A DNA stretch of 64,000 bases from Echinicola shivajiensis (GTDB lineage: Bacteria; Bacteroidota; Bacteroidia; Cytophagales; Cyclobacteriaceae). The translations under genes were made by a program, and so were the position numbers. The notes under the pieces were generated by a model, which was not told the DNA's origin, made no database searches, and saw nothing but the letters and a program-made list of their open reading frames with translations. Of the stretch, positions 27,901 to 35,856 are shown piece after piece (within the stretch, counting starts at the first letter, position 1; the number at the start of each line of letters is the position of its first letter). The stretch lies in the NCBI RefSeq assembly GCF_018642165.1, contig NZ_JAHHZM010000010.1:62001-126000 (forward strand), given 5' to 3'.

Positions 27901-29315
27901 TTACCTTCCACACCTTCCAAAGCAAGAATGGGAAGGAAAACAATCAAGATGATCAATTGTCCAAAAAATGCTGAATTCATCATTCTTTTGGAAGCTGTGC
28001 TAGCGACCTTATCCTTTAGATCAGCATTAAGTTCTTTACCTTGCTTAATTTTACTGTACAATAAGAATACAGTGCTCTCTACTATGATGACAGCGCCATC
28101 TACTATTATCCCAAAGTCTATAGCTCCTAGACTCATTAAATTGGCCCAAACTCCAAAAACCTTCATTAGGATAAAAGCAAACAATAAACTTAGAGGGATG
28201 GTTGAAGCAACAATCAATCCTCCCCGCCAATTGCCCAGTAACAATACCAAGACAAAAATTACTATCAAGCCTCCTTCCAAAAGATTAGTCTTAACAGTAC
28301 TGGTGGTTTTATCAACTAGCTTACTACGGTCCAGAAAGGGTTTGATATTAATTCCATCAGGTAGTGATTCTTGGATTTGTTCAATTCTAGATTTGACATC
28401 AGAGATCACTTTATCTGAATTAGCTCCCTTGAGCATTAAGATCATTCCACCTACGGCTTCGCCGGCTCCATTTTTGGTAAAGGCACCATAACGCACGGCA
28501 TGTCCATACCTAACGTCTGCAACATCTTTGATCTTGATAGGTAATCCTTCTTCGTTGCTGATAGTGATATTCCTTATTTCATTGAGGTTTCTAACCAAAC
28601 CCTCGCCTCTAATGAAATTGGCTTGATGACTTCTCTCTATATAGGCTCCACCGGTATTTTGGTTGTTCTTTTGCAAGGCCTCATAAATATCCAATATGCT
28701 GATACCAATAGCTCTTAATTCATCAGGAGCAACGGCTACTTCATATTGTTTGATTTTTCCACCAAAAGCATTTACTTCTACTACTCCAGGAACCATCGCC
28801 ATCTGTCTCCTGATGATCCAATCCTGAATGGTTCTAAGATCCGTGACTGTATAGGAGTCTTTATATGCAGGATCAATTTCTAAGGTGTATTGATAGATTT
28901 CACCAAGGCCGGTGGAAATTGGGCCAATCATTGGCGCTCCAAAACCGGCCGGTATTTCATCTCTAACCACATTGAGTTTTTCTGCCACAAGTTGTCGAGG
29001 CAGATAAGTATCCATATTATCATCAAATACAATGGTTACCAATGAAAGTCCAAATCTTGAAACGGATCGGACTTCTTCTACCCCAGGTAAGTTGGCCATC
29101 GCTAACTCTACTGGATAGGTAATGAATTGCTCTATATCTTCTGTTCCCAAATTTGGTGCTTGGGTGATTAATTGGACTTGATTATTGGTTATATCGGGAA
29201 CCGCGTCAATTGGAATTTGTCTGACAGCCCATATACCTGTAATAATAAGTGCAATAGTAAACAGTGATATAATAAGCTTATTCTTTATAGAAAAATCTAT
29301 AAGCTGATTAATCAT
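24969..29315 (-). CDS. CusA/CzcA-type heavy-metal RND pump fused to a TolC-like outer-membrane factor
   Basis: A 1448-residue fusion. Residues 1-1040 are a full heavy-metal RND transporter: RQIPIDAVPDITNNQVQ at the N-terminus, NLMSLGAIDFGIIVDGAVII in TM4 with the proton-relay acidic residue, a second set of six membrane helices near 870-1035. A further hydrophobic segment FPKLGTALLLLGLIIGTQTANA looks like a signal peptide with a cleavable Ala-x-Ala site. Residues about 1070-1448 then form an outer-membrane efflux protein (LSLNEALEMAKTNYPLISKA, two OEP repeats). Such fusions occur in Bacteroidota. Cleavage after the internal site would release the channel. First large gene of the efflux operon. 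Confidence 0.92.
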   Translation of the reverse strand: MINQLIDFSIKNKLIISLFTIALIITGIWAVRQIPIDAVPDITNNQVQLITQAPNLGTEDIEQFITYPVELAMANLPGVEEVRSVSRFGLSLVTIVFDDNMDTYLPRQLVAEKLNVVRDEIPAGFGAPMIGPISTGLGEIYQYTLEIDPAYKDSYTVTDLRTIQDWIIRRQMAMVPGVVEVNAFGGKIKQYEVAVAPDELRAIGISILDIYEALQKNNQNTGGAYIERSHQANFIRGEGLVRNLNEIRNITISNEEGLPIKIKDVADVRYGHAVRYGAFTKNGAGEAVGGMILMLKGANSDKVISDVKSRIEQIQESLPDGINIKPFLDRSKLVDKTTSTVKTNLLEGGLIVIFVLVLLLGNWRGGLIVASTIPLSLLFAFILMKVFGVWANLMSLGAIDFGIIVDGAVIIVESTVFLLYSKIKQGKELNADLKDKVASTASKRMMNSAFFGQLIILIVFLPILALEGVEGKMFKPMALTFIFAMIGAMLLCLTYVPMISSVFIKASKNPNSKSWGDKIVLAVENAYLPLLQWSLKRTKWVIGISLFLFSMAIYSFTKMGGEFIPQLDEGDIAFHIMLQPGSALSESLETSTKIERIILDNFPEVEQVMSRFGVADVPTDPMPMDIADCFIILKPKSEWVSADTKEELINKIKEKISVVPGVNYEFTQPIEMRFNELLTGVREDIAIKLFGDDLDVLAQKAQEIGSLVNGIEGVADYRVEATTGLPQMTVDYERDKLAQYDLNVEDINAVIQTAFAGKKAGVIFEGEKRFDLVLRLDTLYRTQINDVKNLYVNTQNGSQIPLKEIAEVSYQPGPMQISRDNTNRRTYVGINVRGRDIKSLVKEIQEKLKAELNLPPGYYIRYGGAFENFERATSRLVMVVPVALASIFILIFFALGSIKQSLMIFIAIPMASIGGVFSLWLRDMPFSISAGVGFIVLFGVAVLNGLVLINGLNELKMEEKLNLNDRIQQGTKRRIRPILLTALTDILGFFPMALSATAGAEVQRPLATVVIGGLISSTLLTLFVLPVLYQWVEKKSITTAFPKLGTALLLLGLIIGTQTANAQSQDNLPSLSLNEALEMAKTNYPLISKAQMEIDKQEAMKKSAWDMGNTQVFTGGEELFEGEGIYTRIGVMQQQIDLFGVPSKIKYQKQKVVLAEAAKNLSELELNREVSKAFANLYIAKRKLLLYSHLDTLFQEFSRAAKIRWEIEATSKLEWLTAQNKSKQISIQKQQAFHDHNIAEQKFNLWLVSDQQYTINVGDESKLLEEFSGIDPNLEQHPSIMLSSEENELANRALKKAKAAYLPTISGQYGWQSVNGNTGYRAFQIGLNIPLAFNVNQAKVQSAKINVEQSNKDYQEQLIKINTAYSNSLESMIKWKTSYEYYQEEALPLAKEQEKGAQLAYKEGAIDYVTFLENINTVMDIRIGALETLEKYLISRVNMSYFETPINY

Positions 29316-29467
29316 ATATAATTGGATTGTAATTCCTTCCTTCTATGATCACATATTGCCTGTGCCATGGCATATATCTATATCTCCTGAAAGAGATATT
29401 GATTCAGGAATTGATTTAAATAAAATAGAATGGTTTTGACTCCTTTGATAAATAAAGAGCCAATGTT

Positions 29468-29791
29468 TTAAGAAATAATGGGTTTGGGCGGCTTTAAAAA
29501 ATCTTTTACCTGGTCTTCAGGAATATCTGATACATAGACCTTATTAAAAATAGAATATGGCTTGATGAAATTGATTTCAGCTTGATCATGTATAACATAA
29601 TGCAGGTGGCAACAATGGCACACGCAAAGTGGTGAACAGTCATCATGATCACTATGGTTTTGGTGCCCCTCATCTTGTGCTAGGAAAATCGTATCGGTAG
29701 AATCCGTATCTATTTGAACCTGTTCATCCCCACAAGGGAATAGCATTAGGGCAAATAAATAATACCTTAATATGATTTCCATCCATTTCAT
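29468..29791 (-). CDS. Small His/Cys-rich exported protein before the metal efflux operon (DUF6660-like)
   Basis: A 107-residue protein from the start MKWMEII; a start ten codons upstream is also open. A hydrophobic leader ends near FPCGDEQ. The mature part has DEGHQNHSDHDDCSPLCVCHCCHLHYV, a dense cluster of His, Asp and Cys suited to binding metal. Small proteins of this type (DUF6660 in my recollection) often precede Bacteroidota CusA/CzcA operons. It lies 152 bases before the pump gene on the same strand. A metal sensor or chaperone role is inference. Confidence 0.68.
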   Translation of the reverse strand: MKWMEIILRYYLFALMLFPCGDEQVQIDTDSTDTIFLAQDEGHQNHSDHDDCSPLCVCHCCHLHYVIHDQAEINFIKPYSIFNKVYVSDIPEDQVKDFLKPPKPIIS

Positions 29792-29927
29792 AGAACAAAG
29801 ATATCCATTTAACCCATGCAATAGGTTTGCAAAAGTTAATTAATCCACATATGCAATATCATTGCGCTAGGTTTGGTGTTGAATGCTATGATATAGAAAT
29901 TAACTAATGTTTTCCTTCAGCTTATGG

Positions 29928-30284
29928 TTAAATTAGTGATTTTACAGCTGCTAATAATTCTTTTGCCGTGAAGGGTTTATTAATGATAATGGAATTTTTA
30001 ATTTCCTTTAATTGACCATTAAATAGTTCTTTTAAGTAATTATCACTTATGATTACAACTGGAAGATTATGGTCAGGAAGTAACCTTTGCATAATTTCAA
30101 TTCCTGATTGATCATAGTCAATTGATATTGACAGGATTAATAAATTGGGATCAGATTTCCTGATCTGTTCTTCTATATTTTGTGTTTCGTAACATTGCTC
30201 TGTTTTGTATTCATATAGTTCCAAAATTTCACAAATGTTACTTGAAAAGTTTTTATCCTTTTCAACTATTAAAATTTTAGACAT
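29928..30284 (-). CDS. Stand-alone receiver domain lacking the phosphorylatable Asp
   Basis: A 118-residue response-regulator receiver fold without output domain. The acidic pair (E8, D10 in ILIVEKDKNF), the switch Ser in VVIISDN and the Lys of INKPF are present. The strand that should end in the phosphorylated Asp reads PNLLILSISID, with Ser52 at the expected place, so normal phosphotransfer is probably lost unless Asp56 or Asp58 substitutes. It lies 137 bases before the metal-linked small protein; a functional link is not shown. It could be a pseudo-receiver that acts through protein contacts. Confidence 0.75.
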   Translation of the reverse strand: MSKILIVEKDKNFSSNICEILELYEYKTEQCYETQNIEEQIRKSDPNLLILSISIDYDQSGIEIMQRLLPDHNLPVVIISDNYLKELFNGQLKEIKNSIIINKPFTAKELLAAVKSLI

Positions 30285-30544
30285 GGGTGACTAAGTTTAG
30301 GGTGATACTATCAGTCCTATCTATTTATAATCTAGAAATCAAAAGTGGTGTGGGGTACCAAAAAGCCTAGGGAGTGAAAAGATGAAAAAGCAATATTTAT
30401 ATTTCTGATATTATATATAAAAGGGACATTCAAATCTCATTTTCATGTATCCAATAAGCGTCTCCTATTGGTCAATGATTAACGTTTTGCTAAAAGTAAA
30501 TATAGAAACGTATTTCGAAAAATAAATATTAAGGATTTTTTTAC

Positions 30545-30564
30545 ATCATTAAATATCATTAAAT
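30545..30564. repeat. Tandem 10-base repeat
   Basis: ATCATTAAAT occurs twice head to tail in the AT-rich region before the GDPD gene. One helical turn per unit would suit a pair of protein-binding half-sites, but low complexity makes chance possible. Confidence 0.4.
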
Positions 30565-30599
30565 ATAGAAATTTCACCATTTTTACAGTGGTAGATGTT

Positions 30600-30612
30600 A
30601 ACCGTTACGGTT
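30600..30612. promoter_or_regulatory. Palindrome AACCGT-T-ACGGTT
   Basis: A 6-1-6 perfect palindrome 154 bases before the GDPD start, unusually GC-containing for this AT-rich gap. A candidate operator. Confidence 0.35.
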
Positions 30613-30765
30613 GAAGTAATGTCAGAATATATATGTAGAATTTCTTTTAAAAACGAATATTTATTTTGTACTAGTTGATGTTTATTATTTTTTAATTTAA
30701 TCCGATATTTAACTGTTTTTTCGTAGAATAGTTTAAAAATTTATTTATTTAAAATAATTATATAT

Positions 30766-31548
30766 ATGATGTTCAAACACAATATTTTGTTACTACTATT
30801 GATTATGCTCATGTTTTTAGGTTCTTGTAAGCCGAAAACTTTTATTTCCAATAAAGTGATTGCCCATCGTGGAGCTTGGAAAATGAGTGATTTACCACAA
30901 AATTCTATAGCTTCTTTGGAAAAAGCCATTGCACTTGGTTGTGAAGGTTCTGAATTTGATGTGTGGATGACTAAAGATAGTGTATTGGTAGTCAACCATG
31001 ATGCTGATTTTGAGGGAATGGAAATAGAACAATATAACTACAGTGAACTTTTGGATGGAAGACATTCCAACGGGGAAAAGCTGCCAACTGTGGAAGAATA
31101 CCTGTTGGCAGGAATGAAGCAGACAGGTACCAAGTTAATTTTTGAAATAAAGCCATCGAAGCTTGGTGTCGAAAGAAGTGAATTTTTGGCAGAAAAATCC
31201 CTAAATACTGTTAAGGCCCTTAATGCAGAGGAGTGGGTTGATTATATCACTTTTAGCTATGAAGCAGGATTAAAAATCATTGAACTTGATTCAAAAGCAA
31301 GGGTTGCCTATCTAAAAGGTGATAAGAGCCCTGCAGTACTTTCAGATGCTGGTTTTTTTGGGTTTGATTATAATATAAAGGTTTTAAAGAATAATCCAGA
31401 ATGGATAAAAGAGGCTCATGATCTTGGATTAACTGTGAATGCATGGACGGTAAATAAGGAAGAGGATATGCATTGGCTATTAGAGAAAAAAGTTGATTTT
31501 ATAACAACAGATGAACCAGAAAAACTAATGGAATTGATCAAAGAATAG
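30766..31548 (+). CDS. Glycerophosphodiester phosphodiesterase lipoprotein
   Basis: A 260-residue lipoprotein (lipobox FLGSCKP, Cys near 21). The GDPD domain covers the mature protein: catalytic VIAHRGAWKM near 34-43, NSIASLEKAI, the metal-binding E-x-D of GSEFDVWMTKD and NHDADF. The end has VNAWTVNKEEDMHWLLEKKVDFITTDEPE, also typical. It hydrolyses glycerophosphodiesters to glycerol 3-phosphate and an alcohol outside the cytoplasm. Two close ATG codons begin the gene; either can serve. It is monocistronic. Confidence 0.92.
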   Translation: MMFKHNILLLLLIMLMFLGSCKPKTFISNKVIAHRGAWKMSDLPQNSIASLEKAIALGCEGSEFDVWMTKDSVLVVNHDADFEGMEIEQYNYSELLDGRHSNGEKLPTVEEYLLAGMKQTGTKLIFEIKPSKLGVERSEFLAEKSLNTVKALNAEEWVDYITFSYEAGLKIIELDSKARVAYLKGDKSPAVLSDAGFFGFDYNIKVLKNNPEWIKEAHDLGLTVNAWTVNKEEDMHWLLEKKVDFITTDEPEKLMELIKE

Positions 31549-31767
31549 CCTCCTCGATCATACAATTGCTTCTTGACTTTATTTGGGGTATAAATTATAG
31601 AATATGAGAGGGGTATAATGAAATCCATACAGCGTATTAAGGCATAAACGGATTAAAATTTGTAAATTAAAAGGTACAAATCTAAACTAACTCCTAGCCT
31701 GATTGCCACTCCCTTTAAGATTTTATTCTGGGACTTTCTTAATTCATCATTTAAAATATTCCATACT

Positions 31768-32718
31768 ATGTCTGATAAAAAAATCATTACAATTATGGGG
31801 GCCACGGGTGCCCAAGGTGGTGGACTTGCAAGAGCCATCCTCAACGACCCTAACAGTGAATTTGCAGTTCGGGCAGTAACTAGGAACAAAAACTCAGATA
31901 AGGCCAAAGCACTGAGTGATCTTGGAGCTGAAGTGGTTGAGGCAGATGTAGATGACAGGGCTAGTATAGTTGGAGTAATGAACGGTGCTTATGGTGCTTA
32001 TTTGGTCACTTTTTTTTGGGATCATTATTCTCCAGAGAAAGAGTTTTTACATGCCAAGAATATGGCTGAGGCAGCTAAGGAATGCGGTTTAGAACATGTG
32101 ATTTGGTCAACTTTGGAAGACACCAGAAAGTATGTCCCGTTGAATGATGACCGCATGCCTACATTACAAGGGAAATATAAAGTACCACATTTTGATATGA
32201 AAGGTGAAGCCAATCATCTCTTCAAGGACCTAGGTGTTCCCACTACTTTTCTAATGGCTTCATTCTACTGGGACAATTTCATCTATTTTGGTAGTGGCCC
32301 TCAAAAAGGAGAAGATGGTAAATACTATTTGACATTTCCTATTGATGATAAAAAGATGGCCGGAATAGCTGCTGAGGATATTGGAAAATGTGCCTATGGA
32401 ATTTTCAAAAAAGGTAAGTCTATGGTAGGAGAAACTGTTGGAGTCGCTGGAGAGAAACTATCTGGAGCAGAAATGGCTGCAGCGTTCACCAAACACCTTG
32501 GCAAAGAGGTTATTTTTAATAATGTCAGCCCAGAAACTTACAGGAGTTTTGATTTTCCTGGCGCTGATGATCTGGGAAATATGTTTCAGTTTTATAGGGA
32601 TTTTGAAGAAGTTTGTAATCGTCATAGGGATGTAGCGCTTTCGAAAGAACTTAATCCTGAGTTGAAAAGTTTTGATGATTGGCTCAAGCAGTATGGAAAT
32701 AAAGTACCGATGGACTGA
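31768..32718 (+). CDS. NmrA-like NAD(P)-binding protein
   Basis: A 316-residue cytoplasmic protein of the NmrA/HSCARG subgroup of atypical short-chain dehydrogenases. The Rossmann motif ITIMGATGAQGGGLARAIL lies at residues 7-25; FAVRAVTRNKNSDKAKAL recognises the NADP phosphate. The usual Tyr-x3-Lys catalytic pair is not evident, as in redox-sensing relatives. It may sense NADPH state rather than catalyse. It is followed by a very strong terminator and appears to be a single gene. Confidence 0.88.
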   Translation: MSDKKIITIMGATGAQGGGLARAILNDPNSEFAVRAVTRNKNSDKAKALSDLGAEVVEADVDDRASIVGVMNGAYGAYLVTFFWDHYSPEKEFLHAKNMAEAAKECGLEHVIWSTLEDTRKYVPLNDDRMPTLQGKYKVPHFDMKGEANHLFKDLGVPTTFLMASFYWDNFIYFGSGPQKGEDGKYYLTFPIDDKKMAGIAAEDIGKCAYGIFKKGKSMVGETVGVAGEKLSGAEMAAAFTKHLGKEVIFNNVSPETYRSFDFPGADDLGNMFQFYRDFEEVCNRHRDVALSKELNPELKSFDDWLKQYGNKVPMD

Positions 32719-32721
32719 AGC

Positions 32722-32762
32722 AAACAAGGCCAAATTTCAATCAAAGTTTGGCCTTGTTTTTT
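32722..32762 (+). terminator. Strong intrinsic terminator after the NmrA-like gene
   Basis: AAACAAGGCCAAA and TTTGGCCTTGTTT form a perfect 13-bp stem with a 12-base loop, running into six T residues. It begins three bases after the stop codon. Confidence 0.9.
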
Positions 32763-32900
32763 AATCCACAACAATAAATCCCACATGAAGTGGGTAAAGG
32801 CTGAGAAATGAAGATCGTAGAGTGAATAAATTGATATCAGGTCTTTGTGCTATTAGCTTCTCCTCGGGTGACTTAGGGAAAAACAAAAACTGAATTTCAC

Positions 32901-33491
32901 CTAGTGGGGCAATAAATCATTATAGTCCTGTTCTGTATCAATGTCGACTTCGCCACCTTCAAACGGGAGAGAAATTAATTTATCTTGGTAATTTATTAGA
33001 AGGCTCTTTGCCCCCTTATCTTGCTTTAGTTGCGTAAGATCTTCAAAAAAGTCGCTTGGGAAAATTGCCGGGACGCCAAGAGTTCCAACATAAGTGCTAC
33101 AGATGATTTTGCTTGGATTATTTTTCCAAGCCTTTATTATGCCTTTCAATTGATTTGAATTTATATGGGCTTGATCACAGACCAAAATTAAAATGGCACT
33201 TGTCTTTTCTCTCAAGTATTGTACTCCCTTTGTAATTGACGATGCAAGGCCCCTTTCATATTCTTCATTTTTCAGGACTATCACATTGCTTAAATCTAAT
33301 TTTTCCTCAATTAGCTCTGAGTTTGCCCCCAGGATCACAACTGTATCATTTGCCCCTAAAGCAGTGCATGCTTCAATAGTATTCTGTAATAAACTTTTTC
33401 CCTTGTATTTCAAAAGTTGCTTCGCTTGGCCCAATCTGGAAGATTTGCCAGCAGCCAATATCATGATGCTAAAATCAGTTTCCACGTTCAT
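32901..33491 (-). CDS. MocA/MobA-like molybdenum cofactor nucleotidyltransferase
   Basis: A 196-residue nucleotidyltransferase starting at MNVETDFSIMI; the longer open frame runs back into the XdhC gene. It has the signature MILAAGKSSRLGQAKQLLKY, a LVCDQAHI metal-binding strand and the MobA-like fold. In xanthine/aldehyde dehydrogenase loci this enzyme transfers CMP to molybdopterin to make the cytosine dinucleotide cofactor. It is the last gene of the five-gene molybdenum hydroxylase operon, seven bases after xdhC. MocA is the likely role; GMP transfer (MobA) cannot be excluded. Confidence 0.85.
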   Translation of the reverse strand: MNVETDFSIMILAAGKSSRLGQAKQLLKYKGKSLLQNTIEACTALGANDTVVILGANSELIEEKLDLSNVIVLKNEEYERGLASSITKGVQYLREKTSAILILVCDQAHINSNQLKGIIKAWKNNPSKIICSTYVGTLGVPAIFPSDFFEDLTQLKQDKGAKSLLINYQDKLISLPFEGGEVDIDTEQDYNDLLPH

Positions 33492-33498
33492 CGGGGTA

Positions 33499-34623
33499 TT
33501 ACTTATAATGATAGAATCGATCAGGATGTATTCGGCCTTCTTGTTTGAATAGGGATCCCCCTTTACTATCTGCAAAAACTGCTTTTATCTCAGCCAAGAC
33601 AGATAGAGCTATTTCCTCAGAGCTCTCTGCTCCTATATCCAGCCCCATTGGGCTATGCATCTCAATTTGCAAGAGATCGAATCCTTCTGCAATTATCTCT
33701 TCCTTCATCATGGCCCATTTCTTTTTTGGCCCCAACATTCCTATATATTTGATTTCCTTGTCCAGTGCCCATTTTACTATTTCTTTGTCATAATTGTAAT
33801 TATGGGTCATCAATAACAGGGCAGTATACTCATCTAGATTTACTTCTTTAAGGACTTTTCCTGCTTGTCCAATCAACAGCTGACATGTTGGGAATCTTTG
33901 TTTATTGGCGTGGCTGGGTCTTCCGTCCAATAATACCATTTCCCAACCCAAAATTTCTCCAGCTTCCACCAAAGGAATCACATCATTTCCAGCTCCAGCA
34001 ATCACTAGTCTGGTTCTGGGGGCGATATATTCAAAAAAAATTTCAAAAGCTTCATTCTCTAATTTGAAGCTTTTGAATAAAGAGGTTTTTGTAGAAAATA
34101 TTTCACTTATTTCGGTTTCAAAATCTGCCCAATTGATTTCATTATTGATTCCAAGGGCTTGTCCCATTCGTATTAGGGTATAGGTTCCCTGCTTGCTTGA
34201 TTTTTTGTTGCTTTTTGAGAACAGACTGACCAAAATATTAGGACTGCGCTTTTTCAGGCATTGTTTCAAAAAGTAAACAGGATTTAAAATCTGCTTATTA
34301 TCAATTGGCTCAATTAAGACGTAAATAATCCCTTCACAGCCCAGGCCTACCCCAAATACATCTCCATTTTCTTCTGAAGTATCGTACTTGACCAGCAAGG
34401 GCTTATTTTGTATAATGACCATCAAGGCACGTCTTAATGCATCGCCTTCCAGACAACCCCCACTAATGGCTCCGCTTAGTTGGCCTTTTTCAGTGATTAG
34501 CATCCTAGCTCCTGCTCCTCTATAAGATGAACCTTCGACTTTTACGACAGTAGCAAGAGCGGTAGCCTCTCCTTTTTTCTGGGCAGTTTCATATGCGTCA
34601 ATGATAGATATGATTTCTTTCAT
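33499..34623 (-). CDS. xdhC: XdhC/CoxI family molybdenum cofactor insertion protein
   Basis: A 374-residue cytoplasmic protein with the N-terminal XdhC_CoxI domain (ATVVKVEGSSYRGAGARMLI, GAISGGCLEGDALRRA) and a C-terminal Rossmann domain (LVIAGAGNDVIPLVEAGEILGW, GMLGPKKKWAMM). XdhC binds the molybdenum cofactor, supports its sulfuration and delivers it to the apo-enzyme. Its start overlaps the stop of the cysteine desulfurase gene as ATGA, which fits the need for the two proteins to act together. Confidence 0.92.
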   Translation of the reverse strand: MKEIISIIDAYETAQKKGEATALATVVKVEGSSYRGAGARMLITEKGQLSGAISGGCLEGDALRRALMVIIQNKPLLVKYDTSEENGDVFGVGLGCEGIIYVLIEPIDNKQILNPVYFLKQCLKKRSPNILVSLFSKSNKKSSKQGTYTLIRMGQALGINNEINWADFETEISEIFSTKTSLFKSFKLENEAFEIFFEYIAPRTRLVIAGAGNDVIPLVEAGEILGWEMVLLDGRPSHANKQRFPTCQLLIGQAGKVLKEVNLDEYTALLLMTHNYNYDKEIVKWALDKEIKYIGMLGPKKKWAMMKEEIIAEGFDLLQIEMHSPMGLDIGAESSEEIALSVLAEIKAVFADSKGGSLFKQEGRIHPDRFYHYK

Positions 34624-35795
34624 GAGTATGTGCTAGAAATTTTCATACTTTCTTGCAACTTTAAAACAACCTTTGTTATCGTATTTATGGCTATATCTAT
34701 TTCTTCTTTCCCTACGAACCTACCAAGACTAATCCTAATAGAATTTAAAGCATTTTCATCGTCTAAACCTATCGCCTTTAGTACATGTGAGGGCTTTTGG
34801 ACAATTGATGAACAGGCACTTCCCCTACTTATAGCCAAGGTTTTCGACATGGTCAAAAGCAATGTTTCAGCCTCTATATTCTTAAATGTAATATTGCTAA
34901 TATGGCTTAGTCTAGTAGATAAACTTCCGTTGATCCTGGTTCCGGGGAGAGTTAGTAAAGCACTTTCAATTTTGTCCCTGTATTGCTTAAGTGTTTTGCT
35001 ATTACTTGACAGTTCTTCTTTGCATAATTCGGCAGCCATCCCAAAACCAACTGCCGCAGGGACATTGATAGTTCCTGCTCTTTTGGCCCCCTCTTGTTTT
35101 CCGCCATGGATCATTGAAGGAAAAACTTTTTTTAAGGAAGAATTATTAATTATCAGTCCCCCTATTCCTTTCGGTCCATAGATTTTATGGGATGAAAAGG
35201 CAAGTAAATCAATATTTGATGAAGACAGGTCAATTGGAATTTTTCCGACAGCCTGAGTAGCATCTGAAACGAAATAGAGGTCATGCTCTTTTGCTATTTC
35301 AGCCATTTCTTTAATAGGGTATATTGTTCCCAACTCATTATTGGCGTACATGCAGCATATAGCTAGGGTCTCCTGTTTAATTGTTGATTTCAATAAATCT
35401 AAATTTATCTGCCCATACTTATCAACTGGAAGGTAACTTACTTGAAAGCCCTCTTTTTCCAAGTATCTGAATGTCTCTAAAACGGCGCTATGTTCAACTT
35501 GACTGGTAATAAAATGTTTTTTATTATTTGGAGCCATTTCAGCCAGCCCCTTAATCGCCCAATTAATAGATTCTGTTGCTCCACTTGTATAGAAAATATC
35601 GTTGGGATGACTAGTTAATAAATCGGCAATTTGCTCTTTAGATCGTTCAACAGCCTCTTTATTTAGCCAAGCATAATAGTGATCAGTACTGGACGCATTT
35701 CCAGAAAATTCAGAGAAATAGGGCAACATGGCCTCTACTACCTTTGGGTCGCAAGGTGTGGTGGAGCAATAATCTAAATAAATCGGCCGCTTCAT
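34620..35795 (-). CDS. Cysteine desulfurase, dedicated to the molybdenum enzyme locus
   Basis: A 391-residue class V PLP enzyme of the NifS/IscS family. His102 (VEHSAV), Asp178 (SDATQAVG) and PLP-lysine Lys204 (SSHKIYGPKG) are all in place, with GGKQEGAKRAGT near 231-242 and the catalytic loop SRGSACSS (Cys328). It releases sulfur from cysteine as a persulfide. Its place between the molybdenum subunit gene and xdhC points to supplying the sulfido ligand of the molybdenum cofactor rather than general Fe-S assembly, as for NifS4 in Rhodobacter. It lies 61 bases after the large subunit gene. Confidence 0.9.
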   Translation of the reverse strand: MKRPIYLDYCSTTPCDPKVVEAMLPYFSEFSGNASSTDHYYAWLNKEAVERSKEQIADLLTSHPNDIFYTSGATESINWAIKGLAEMAPNNKKHFITSQVEHSAVLETFRYLEKEGFQVSYLPVDKYGQINLDLLKSTIKQETLAICCMYANNELGTIYPIKEMAEIAKEHDLYFVSDATQAVGKIPIDLSSSNIDLLAFSSHKIYGPKGIGGLIINNSSLKKVFPSMIHGGKQEGAKRAGTINVPAAVGFGMAAELCKEELSSNSKTLKQYRDKIESALLTLPGTRINGSLSTRLSHISNITFKNIEAETLLLTMSKTLAISRGSACSSIVQKPSHVLKAIGLDDENALNSIRISLGRFVGKEEIDIAINTITKVVLKLQESMKISSTYS

Positions 35796-35856
35796 AGTAA
35801 ATAATTAGCTAGCATTAATTCAAAGTGGGTTTGAAGTGGTTTTGTTTAGTCATAAA

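Larger units (their letters stand above)
30285..30765. other. Long AT-rich intergenic region between divergent genes
   Basis: About 480 bases with no credible reading frame, very AT-rich in its right half. It contains a tandem 10-base repeat (ATCATTAAAT twice at 30545-30564) and an AACCGT-T-ACGGTT palindrome at 30600-30612. It must hold promoters for the receiver gene (leftward) and the GDPD gene (rightward). No RNA gene was recognised. Confidence 0.6.

Noticed and set aside
27850-28491. A 213-codon open frame on the plus strand inside the RND pump gene
   Set aside because: It lies wholly antisense to strongly conserved RND sequence; its product is rich in Ile, Ser, Pro and Thr, as expected for the reverse strand of such a gene.
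34630-35181. A 183-codon plus-strand frame opposite the cysteine desulfurase gene
   Set aside because: The minus strand has full catalytic motifs; the plus frame has no recognisable domain and is a reverse-strand shadow.
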